This document shows positions 1-5,179 of a DNA stretch of 8,327 nucleotides, one piece after another. Location: assembly GCA_014381385.1 (NCBI GenBank), contig JACNLR010000038.1, positions 1-8,327 of the forward strand, written 5' to 3'. The position numbers were made by a program, and so were the translations under genes. The notes under the pieces are model-generated. The model searched no databases, was not told the origin of the DNA, and was given only the letters and a program-made list of their open reading frames with translations. Position 1 is the stretch's first letter; each line of letters starts with the position of its first letter. The stretch is from Planctomycetota bacterium. GTDB lineage: Bacteria > Planctomycetota > Phycisphaerae > Phycisphaerales > SM1A02.

Positions 1-1
1 G

Positions 2-481
2 CAAATGTGCGTGGCAGTTTGTGACGTTCACATGTTTCGGTAACACAAAAGTACCCAAGCTTGAAAGCACCATTGAAAGGTGATGCAAACCACGGCTACC
101 ACCAACGCCGGGCGCGGCGCACATAAGTCCAGCAATCTTTCCGTTGAAGCAGGCCATGCGTTCTTCATCACCATGGCTAATGGTTGCCCAGTCAATCGCA
201 TTTTTTAAGGTGCCGGTGAGTGAACCGTTATACTCGGGGCTTGCGATTAAAAAGCCATTATGGCTTTTTAACATTTCTTTGAATGCGAGAACACCATCAG
301 GCATGCCATTCGCTTCGTGCAAGTCTTCGCAGTACAGAGGCATGTTGTGCTCATGCAAGTCAATAAACGTAGTGTCTGCACCCGCTTTTTCTGCAGCAAG
401 AAGAGCAACCTTGGCTAATCGTTTATTCACGGAGTTTTTTCGAGTGCTGCCTGCGAAGGCGAGTATTTTTGGAGTATGCAT
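2..481 (-). CDS. NADPH-dependent FMN reductase (flavodoxin-like), 3' end outside window
   Basis: Partial gene: about 160 residues are visible, with no stop before the left edge. The start MHTPKILAFAGSTRKNSVNK shows the family's N-terminal beta strand followed by the phosphate-binding GSxRxxSxN loop (residues 10-18). At about residues 81-86, SPEYNGS is the conserved flavin-contacting PEYN loop. These mark the PF03358 family: cytosolic flavodoxin-fold enzymes that reduce FMN, quinones, azo dyes or chromate with NAD(P)H. The exact substrate cannot be told. The family is usually about 180-200 residues, so roughly 20-40 are missing. The gene follows the VTT membrane-protein gene by 21 nt, which would fit the operon. 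A TGATATAAT extended -10 at 488-496 lies 6 nt before the ATG, and no Shine-Dalgarno sequence is evident, so it may also be transcribed alone as a leaderless mRNA. The family assignment is secure. Confidence 0.9.
   Translation of the reverse strand, partial: MHTPKILAFAGSTRKNSVNKRLAKVALLAAEKAGADTTFIDLHEHNMPLYCEDLHEANGMPDGVLAFKEMLKSHNGFLIASPEYNGSLTGTLKNAIDWATISHGDEERMACFNGKIAGLMCAAPGVGGSRGLHHLSMVLSSLGTFVLPKHVNVTNCHAHL
247..271. repeat. Perfect 12-bp-arm palindrome inside the FMN reductase gene
   Basis: Left arm TTAAAAAGCCAT (247-258), one-base centre at 259, right arm ATGGCTTTTTAA (260-271). On the coding strand it encodes part of MLKSHNGFLIA, just before the conserved SPEYNGS loop, so it is protein-coding and not an inserted element. 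In RNA it could form an A/U-rich hairpin followed by a U run. Confidence 0.7.
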
Positions 482-487
482 ACTTGG

Positions 488-496
488 ATTATATCA
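488..496 (-). promoter_or_regulatory. Extended -10 promoter for the FMN reductase, probably leaderless
   Basis: On the minus strand this reads TGATATAAT, a consensus -10 with the TGn extension. The hexamer ends at 488 and the ATG begins at 481, so transcription would start at or within a base of the ATG. No good -35 is seen at 16-18 nt spacing (AAAACT at best), which an extended -10 can tolerate. A small inverted repeat, TTGGA (484-488) and TCCAA (498-502), straddles the -10 and could be an operator. That last point is inference. Confidence 0.55.
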
Positions 497-502
497 TTCC
501 AA

Positions 503-1249
503 CTAGTTAGAGTTTTTAACGGTTTTAAGTGCAACCTTCGCAACAACAATACTCACTGTTACAGCAACAACTAATCCACCGTAAATAGTAATTTCATGCA
601 CAAGGGAATCGCCAGTTGGGAGTTTTCCAGTTTCTTTATACGTTTTCGCTAAATCGGCAGCATGTTTTGCAGCGTAGCCAATATAAACAGTGGAAAGAAA
701 ACCCGGAATCATCGCTACCGAAGCAAACATATAGGATGTCAATGAAATTTTACTTACGGAAGCAAGGTAAGAAAGTGCTGAAAAATTAAAAGGCGATAAT
801 CGAAGTAGCGTAAGGAACCGAAAACTAGATACCGCTTCGTCAAACTTCTTTAGTTTTTGGTGTTTTAACAAAACCTTTTGCACGGGTGAACTCAACAGAT
901 GCCTTCCAATATAGAACATCGTTAACGATGCAACGATCCCACCAATGGTTATCCAAAACCACCCCCAGAAAATACCAAAAAGTGCGCCTGCTGCAAGGGC
1001 AAAGATAGATTCTGGAAACATGATTGAAGTGCAAAGAATAAAGAGTGTTACAAAAAGTACTGGTCCCCAAAAACCAAGTTTCACAATGTATGTTTCAACT
1101 TCAACCATGTACGGTTCAAGAATAAAGTGGAAGAGACAGAAAACGCCAACTAGCGTGACGATCGCTACAGCAATCCTTATTGCATAATGGTGCCAGTCAA
1201 TCTTTTGCAAACGTAACTTCCTCAATTGAGATGAGTGTGTCGGTGCCAT
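503..1249 (-). CDS. TVP38/TMEM64 (VTT, DedA-superfamily) integral membrane protein
   Basis: 248 residues, within the usual size for the family. The first membrane helix is at about 23-45. The VTT core follows at about 58-195: hydrophobic segments at 60-80 and 83-115, FPESIFALAAGALFG (78-92) as the first re-entrant region, and RFLTLLRLSPFNFSALSYLA (144-163) with the conserved R-x-S-P as the second. A last helix lies at about 222-242. VTT-domain proteins sit in the inner membrane, and several DedA relatives act in lipid-carrier or phospholipid translocation; the substrate here is unknown. The ATG start overlaps the upstream gene by 53 nt and has AGGA 4 nt before it. An alternative TTG at 1210, with AGGAAG 6 nt upstream, would give 235 residues and only a 14-nt overlap. 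The family is clear; the start is uncertain. Confidence 0.88.
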   Translation of the reverse strand: MAPTHSSQLRKLRLQKIDWHHYAIRIAVAIVTLVGVFCLFHFILEPYMVEVETYIVKLGFWGPVLFVTLFILCTSIMFPESIFALAAGALFGIFWGWFWITIGGIVASLTMFYIGRHLLSSPVQKVLLKHQKLKKFDEAVSSFRFLTLLRLSPFNFSALSYLASVSKISLTSYMFASVAMIPGFLSTVYIGYAAKHAADLAKTYKETGKLPTGDSLVHEITIYGGLVVAVTVSIVVAKVALKTVKNSN

Positions 1250-2309
1250 CGCGTCCTGTCACTGTGTCTTTATACACGTTGCCGACAATTTCATATTCAT
1301 CTATTTTGCCTCGAAAAATGACAGTGTCGTTTCCACCGCCACCATCTAATATGTTATTCCCACTGTTTCCTTTGAATGTGTTAGAAGAATCATTACCAAG
1401 TAGATTGCTGTTTAGTTTGCCAGTGAGCGTTGCGTCGACGTAATATTGCGATTTATGGGTGTAAGGGAGCTCCTCATTAAACTGCAGTGAGAACGTGCCG
1501 CTAAAGTTTGGATCGATAAGTGAAACATAGCCAAACATCATTGGTGGTAGAAATGCTTCGATGAGTTCGTACCCCTTTGGGTCTTTTTCTTTTATCTCTT
1601 CGCGTGTTTTTGCGATGTAAATACCCCACATACCGCCTGGTCTCTCATCAAACGCAGCCCAAAGTCCGTAGTAGGAATCGATAACTGAGGCGATGTATTC
1701 TTGCGCGAGCGAATGTTCCTCTGCGAGTTCTTTAATCCACTCTTGCACGTGTGGGTCAATTGGAATGCCCCAGCGTCCATCTTTTATCGACTTTAGGGCT
1801 TCGATTTTCAGTTCTTTTTGGTAATATGGAAGCGCGCCTCGCATGTATGTTCCTATTCCAGTGTCATGCAGTAGGTGGAATATTTCTTCGAACGCGGCGT
1901 CGCGGTGTTCCCAATCATTTCTGATGTACCAACGCGAACCGTCGACGGGAGTTTCCGATTCAAATTGCGGTTGTGCTTCGACGTCGGGTTCGTGTCCTTC
2001 ACGGTGAGCGCCTTCTGGCATCATGAGCATGGCGTGGTTGTTTGCCATTGCGTTTGCAACGGATGATTTATCTGCACCATATCTTGTTCCTGGAACATCG
2101 GTAAGGTAAAACGTTAAGAGATTTCGGCACCGCGCAACGGCTATATCACGCACGCCTTTTTGTGCAATGATTGGTATGGATTTGCCATTTGGCGCGACGA
2201 CTTCTGTAAATTTAGTAAAACCCTCTTCGCGATACGGCGAATCTTCTGGAAGTGGGTTTAATCCGAATTCAAGCGGTACAGTCAGGCATAGTGCGATGAG
2301 TGGAATCAT
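1197..2309 (-). CDS. Exported protein of unknown function with RTX-like C-terminal repeats
   Basis: 370 residues. A short hydrophobic N terminus (MIPLIALCLTVPL) looks like a Sec signal peptide. I do not recognise the central region (about 25-285). It holds FEEIFHLLHDTGIG (140-153), whose closely spaced E142, H145 and H148 with a downstream E204 could be a metal site, but it lacks a standard HExxH, so peptidase activity is only a suggestion. Residues about 303-334 (NLLGND, GNSGNNILDGGGGNDTVIF) match the calcium-binding hemolysin-type repeat, and the ending DGTDTLISIEEVTF (354-367) is the segment that commonly follows RTX repeats. A well-placed AAAGGAAA lies before the ATG. The 5' end overlaps the PAP2-like gene by 41 nt and the 3' end overlaps the VTT gene, indicating one coupled operon. 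A Sec-type signal with an RTX tail is unusual for classic type I secretion, and no type I transporter gene is in view. Confidence 0.75.
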   Translation of the reverse strand: MIPLIALCLTVPLEFGLNPLPEDSPYREEGFTKFTEVVAPNGKSIPIIAQKGVRDIAVARCRNLLTFYLTDVPGTRYGADKSSVANAMANNHAMLMMPEGAHREGHEPDVEAQPQFESETPVDGSRWYIRNDWEHRDAAFEEIFHLLHDTGIGTYMRGALPYYQKELKIEALKSIKDGRWGIPIDPHVQEWIKELAEEHSLAQEYIASVIDSYYGLWAAFDERPGGMWGIYIAKTREEIKEKDPKGYELIEAFLPPMMFGYVSLIDPNFSGTFSLQFNEELPYTHKSQYYVDATLTGKLNSNLLGNDSSNTFKGNSGNNILDGGGGNDTVIFRGKIDEYEIVGNVYKDTVTGRDGTDTLISIEEVTFAKD

Positions 2310-2913
2310 TGTATTTCCTTTGCAGTGCAGGATACACGCTAACCATTGTAAAGAGAAAGAGTGCGAAACCGCTCAGTACGCAAATAAAGTGGTGTTCGTG
2401 AACAAGCATCGTTGAAATGGAGACAGCCACAGCCCAGATGATCGAGAGTGTCATGATGGTCTTGCCGTAGCGCATGCCTACAATCAAAGCTATCGTGAAC
2501 ACGTATGAAACGTGTAGTGATGGCGCATGGTTCCAGCGTGATAAGTTTTCGAGACCAAAGTATTCGTAAAAGTATAGTCCCCAAACGCCTGTTGTTTCGT
2601 AACCGGGTTCTATGGGTACAAGGACAAAGAAGATCGCTGCAACTGCTGTTTGTACAATTAGCGTTCCAATAGGTGCGATTGCTTCACGCCATGACTTAAA
2701 AAGAAATGGAAATAAAATAACAGCAATGTCGAGTGAGAAGTAGAGTGGTAGTGCCCACCCTCGAAATTGAATTTCTGCTTCCCACGCAAAGTAGAGCGGG
2801 TACCGTATTGCTCGCATGTCGCTGAGTTCATGTGAGAGCGTCCATAAAAAAAGAAAGCTAGCGTAATAGCTAATCGCTACCAAGAGTACGCCGGCTTTTG
2901 GGTTGCTCGTCAC
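2269..2913 (-). CDS. PAP2-superfamily-like membrane phosphatase/transferase with altered motif
   Basis: 214 residues starting at GTG, whose bases overlap the cyclophilin stop (GTGA), a typical translational-coupling junction. About five to six hydrophobic helices are visible (about 8-28, 55-72, 80-100, 135-148, 152-170, 176-195). The PAP2_3/inositol-phosphorylceramide-synthase-like pattern is recognisable: RWNHAPSLHVSY (126-137) is motif 2 (PSxHxS, with H134), and HEHHFICVLSG (172-182) aligns with the motif 3 pattern H-Y-x-x-D-V-x-x-G. In that alignment the nucleophile would be H174, but the expected aspartate is Cys178. Family members cleave or transfer phosphate or phospho-alcohol groups of membrane lipids. 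With the Asp replaced, activity may be lost or changed. The position between a cyclophilin and a secreted protein does not indicate a substrate. The superfamily call is fairly confident; the function is not. Confidence 0.75.
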   Translation of the reverse strand: MTSNPKAGVLLVAISYYASFLFLWTLSHELSDMRAIRYPLYFAWEAEIQFRGWALPLYFSLDIAVILFPFLFKSWREAIAPIGTLIVQTAVAAIFFVLVPIEPGYETTGVWGLYFYEYFGLENLSRWNHAPSLHVSYVFTIALIVGMRYGKTIMTLSIIWAVAVSISTMLVHEHHFICVLSGFALFLFTMVSVYPALQRKYNDSTHRTMPDCTA

Positions 2914-3368
2914 GCAGTTACAGTTGTCATCGAAACATCTTCAAGAGGGCGATCGCCTTGGGCGGTTTGCGTTGTACCAATTTCGCGAACTACTTCGATG
3001 CCATCCGTTACTTTGCCAAAGGCGGTGTATTGGCCGTCAAGGTGTGGGCATCGATCAAGGCAGATGAAGAATTGGCTACCTGCGGAGTTTGGATCTTGCG
3101 AACGCGCCATCGAGAGTACACCTTCGTGGTGTTCACGGTCGTTGAATTCAGCGTCTACGTTCCAGCCTGGTCCTCCCGTTCCCGTGCCATCTGGGCACCC
3201 ACCTTGAATCATGAATCCCTTGATGACTCGATGAAAAATAAGCCCATCGTAAAACTCGCTTTTTGCGAGTTTTTGGAAGTTATCTGCATGTTTTGGCGCC
3301 ACATCGTCCCAGAGTTCGACGGTAATGGTGCCCTTGTTTGTTTCAATTGTTGCTGTTGGATATGTCAT
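2910..3368 (-). CDS. Peptidyl-prolyl cis-trans isomerase, cyclophilin type
   Basis: 152 residues from MTYPTATIETNKGTI, a single compact cyclophilin domain as in small cytosolic bacterial PpiB-type enzymes. Landmarks in order: FHRVIKGFMIQGG (45-57, with R47, F52, M53 and Q55 matching the active site), GVLSMAR (83-89), SAGSQFFI (96-102) and PHLDGQYTAFG (108-118). It catalyses proline isomerisation during folding. There is no signal peptide, so it should be cytoplasmic. An upstream ATG at 3398 adds ten residues (MTLGCGILCD), but it lies inside the 51-nt palindrome and those residues do not resemble the family, so 3368 was chosen. It is the first gene of the leftward operon, and its TGA overlaps the GTG of the PAP2-like gene. 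An extended -10 at 3376-3384 would give a nearly leaderless transcript. Confidence 0.95.
   Translation of the reverse strand: MTYPTATIETNKGTITVELWDDVAPKHADNFQKLAKSEFYDGLIFHRVIKGFMIQGGCPDGTGTGGPGWNVDAEFNDREHHEGVLSMARSQDPNSAGSQFFICLDRCPHLDGQYTAFGKVTDGIEVVREIGTTQTAQGDRPLEDVSMTTVTA
3251..3273. repeat. Intragenic terminator-like hairpin in the cyclophilin gene
   Basis: Perfect 9-bp arms, AAAACTCGC (3251-3259) and GCGAGTTTT (3265-3273), around a 5-nt T loop. It encodes part of QKLAKSEFYD, a conserved cyclophilin stretch, so coding constraint may explain it. In the coding-strand RNA the stem ends in a U tract. Confidence 0.6.
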
Positions 3369-3375
3369 ATCACAC

Positions 3376-3403
3376 AGAATACCACATCCGAGGGTCATGT
3401 CGA
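3376..3403 (-). promoter_or_regulatory. Candidate promoter of the cyclophilin operon
   Basis: The minus strand shows TGGTATTCT (3384 to 3376), a TGn-extended -10, with TCGACA (3403 to 3398, five of six matches to TTGACA) 16 nt upstream. The -10 ends 7 nt before the ATG at 3368, so the mRNA would start about at the ATG. The -35 lies inside the palindrome, so anything that binds or melts the palindrome could affect this promoter. Read from sequence only. Confidence 0.4.
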
Positions 3404-3434
3404 GGGTCAGACCCTCGACATGACCCTCGGATGT
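3384..3434. repeat. Perfect 51-nt palindrome with four GAGGGTC heptamers
   Basis: The arms at 3384-3408 and 3410-3434 are exact reverse complements of 25 bases around a single A at 3409. Each arm holds GAGGGTC twice in the same direction (3390-3396 and 3402-3408), mirrored as GACCCTC (3410-3416 and 3422-3428), with a 12-bp repeat step. The core reads TCGAGGGTCAGACCCTCGA. It fills most of the space between the divergent cyclophilin and umuD genes. It lies at both 5' ends, so it is not a normal terminator. It could be a REP-like or RAYT-mobilised repeat, or an operator for a protein binding tandem half-sites. No transposase gene is in the window. Confidence 0.9.
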
Positions 3435-3457
3435 ACGGTTTTTGTTAGGATACGAGA

Positions 3458-3811
3458 ATGGTGGAAGAATTACGGTTACCGTTGGTTGGCGGACGAGTGG
3501 AGGCGGGCTTTCCCTCGCCGGCGGATGATTTTATTGAACGTTCGCTTGACTTGAACGAGCAACTTGTCGCAAACCCTATTGCGACTTTTTTTGTGCGTGC
3601 AAGTGGTCATTCGATGAGTGATGAAGGAATACGCGATGGTGATTTGCTTGTTGTGGATCGATCAATTACGCCAACGCGCGGTAGCGTTGTTGTTGCAATT
3701 ATTGATGGCGAGCTTACTGTAAAGCGAATCGAAAAACAGAAAAATAAAATCGTTGTTTGGGGTGTTGTTGTGTGGTCTGTGCATCGACTGGATGCAAAAT
3801 GTACGCGTTAG
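3458..3811 (+). CDS. umuD: UmuD-like self-cleaving subunit of DNA polymerase V, internally shortened
   Basis: 117 residues, against 139 for E. coli UmuD. AGFPSPADDF (16-25) contains the expected autocleavage site, Ala16-Gly17. The catalytic Ser is S52 in ASGHSM, and Lys is K89 in GELTVKRIE, the same 37-residue spacing as E. coli S60-K97. After RecA-stimulated self-cleavage the product would pair with UmuC for translesion synthesis. Between KRIEKQKNK (89-97) and the terminal strand IVVWGVVVWSVHRL (98-111), about 20 residues normally found in the family (the stretch with the NP-x-Y-x-PI pattern) are absent without loss of frame. The C terminus also carries a short extra tail, DAKCTR. AGGA (3447-3450) sits 7 nt before the ATG. 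The end overlaps umuC by 13 nt. No E. coli-type or Gram-positive-type LexA box is visible upstream. Identity is firm; activity is uncertain. Confidence 0.87.
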   Translation: MVEELRLPLVGGRVEAGFPSPADDFIERSLDLNEQLVANPIATFFVRASGHSMSDEGIRDGDLLVVDRSITPTRGSVVVAIIDGELTVKRIEKQKNKIVVWGVVVWSVHRLDAKCTR

Positions 3812-5061
3812 CGGACTGCAATAATTTTTATGCTTCTTGCGAGCGTGTTTTTGAACCGCACCTTGAGGGGAAACCGCTCGTTGTTCTTTCAAACAACGAT
3901 GGATGTGTCATTGCACGTTCGCAAGAGTCAAAAGATTTGGGGTTTAAAGTTGGTGATCCAATTTTTAAGTGTAAAGATATTGTGCGAAAGCATAATGTTA
4001 TCGTTCGTTCGTCAAATTTTGCGTTGTATGGTGACATGTCTCGACGAGTGATGCAAACGATTCGTTTATTTTCGCCAGACGTTGAGGTGTACTCCATCGA
4101 TGAGGCATTTATTGAACTCGATGGATTGGCTGGTAGAAATTATGAAAAAATCATGCGACAAATGCGTGCTGCTATTTTGCAGTGGACGGGTATTCCTGTC
4201 TCAGTTGGAATTGGCCACACAAAAACGCTTGCAAAACTCGCAAATCATTATGCAAAGAAGCATATAGAAACGCGCGGTGTCGCAAGTATTCCCAAAAACG
4301 CTGATGCAATGCTGCGATGCACCGAAGTGGATGATATTTGGGGCATTGGACGCAAGTGGTCAGAAAAATTACGAAATATCGGTGTAAATACGGCATTGGA
4401 TTTGGCGTCGATGGATAAAGAAAATATCCGAAGGTCTTTTAATATCATCGCAATGAAAACGGCAATGGAATTGCGCGGGCACACATATTTTCGCATTGAA
4501 CAAGCGCCAGAGCAACGAAAAACGTTATTGCGTTCCCGTTCGTTTGGAAAACCAGTGGAGTCATGGCATGAACTCTCAGAGGCAATTGCTTCGCATGCAA
4601 CTCGCGCCTCTGAAAAGTTGCGTAACGAGAATCTTGTTGCAAAAGTGCTTCATGTATTTTTCCATACGAGTTTATTCAACCGCACTGATCCTCGAAATTC
4701 TGCGCATGCAACTGTGGAATTAATACCGCCGACAAACGTGACGCACACGATTATTAAAGCGGCGCTCAATGCCGCAAAACCGATGTGGAAATGTGGGTTT
4801 CGGTATAAGCGAGCAGGGGTGCAACTTATTGATTTGTCAAGCGGCCCAGTGCAGTGCAGTTTGTTTGATTCGCCCGAAGAACAGGAGAAGGACAAACGCA
4901 TGATGGCGCTTCTAGACGCAGTAAATTCCAGCATGGGCGCTGGAACGCTACATTTTGCTGCAACCGGTTTTACCAAGGTCATGCAGATGAAACAATTGCA
5001 AAGATCACCTCGCTACACCACGAACTGGGATGAGTTACCCGAGTGTTTGTGCGGTTTGTGA
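3799..5061 (+). CDS. umuC: UmuC, Y-family translesion DNA polymerase (Pol V catalytic subunit)
   Basis: 420 residues from MYALADCNNFYASCERVFEP, nearly the 422 of E. coli UmuC and aligned with its start. An in-frame TTG at 3757 would add 14 Cys-rich residues unlike the family and was rejected. Catalytic acidic residues are D6 and the D101-E102 pair in YSIDEAF. KTLAKLANHYAKKH is the conserved palm/fingers segment, and a helix-hairpin-helix-like stretch (VDDIWGIGRKWSEKL) precedes the little-finger domain. QCSLF in the C-terminal third fits a beta-clamp-binding motif (QLNLF in E. coli). The ending SPRYTTNWDELP is the usual UmuC-specific tail. It copies past damaged bases together with processed UmuD. 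It overlaps umuD by 13 nt and has only weak ribosome-binding signal, so it is probably translated by coupling. The protein looks intact, with all key residues present. Confidence 0.95.
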   Translation: MYALADCNNFYASCERVFEPHLEGKPLVVLSNNDGCVIARSQESKDLGFKVGDPIFKCKDIVRKHNVIVRSSNFALYGDMSRRVMQTIRLFSPDVEVYSIDEAFIELDGLAGRNYEKIMRQMRAAILQWTGIPVSVGIGHTKTLAKLANHYAKKHIETRGVASIPKNADAMLRCTEVDDIWGIGRKWSEKLRNIGVNTALDLASMDKENIRRSFNIIAMKTAMELRGHTYFRIEQAPEQRKTLLRSRSFGKPVESWHELSEAIASHATRASEKLRNENLVAKVLHVFFHTSLFNRTDPRNSAHATVELIPPTNVTHTIIKAALNAAKPMWKCGFRYKRAGVQLIDLSSGPVQCSLFDSPEEQEKDKRMMALLDAVNSSMGAGTLHFAATGFTKVMQMKQLQRSPRYTTNWDELPECLCGL

Positions 5062-5179
5062 CAGATGCTTGCCTGCATGAGCGTTACACATCGTAGTTGC
5101 GAGAATGTGCTTGCAAAACAAGTAATGTTAGGAGTAAATCAAGGCGAGATTGAAATACCTACAACTCAAGGAGCGAACT
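5062..5179. other. umuC to fibro-slime intergenic gap
   Basis: 118 nt without a convincing gene. No clear terminator hairpin follows umuC, and no confident -35/-10 pair is seen. The best candidate, TTGCAA at 5111-5116, has only poor -10 partners. The one clear signal is AAGGAG at 5168-5173, 6 nt before the ATG of the next gene. Confidence 0.6.

Noticed and set aside
144..506. Plus-strand 120-residue open frame
   Set aside because: It is antisense to the clearly recognisable FMN reductase and has no family-like features.
3369..3398. Longer cyclophilin start at ATG 3398
   Set aside because: The extra ten residues are encoded partly by the palindrome, do not match the family, and would place the start upstream of the likely promoter.
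2898..3554. Plus-strand 218-residue open frame
   Set aside because: It is antisense to cyclophilin and runs through the palindrome into umuD in another frame; no recognisable domain.
3757..3798. TTG start adding 14 residues to UmuC
   Set aside because: MYALADCNNFY aligns exactly with the known UmuC start and puts D6, D101 and E102 at the E. coli positions; the extension is Cys-rich frame-shadow of umuD.
4926..4945. TTCCAGC/GCTGGAA hairpin in umuC
   Set aside because: Seven-base arms within coding sequence are plausible by chance, and no T run follows.
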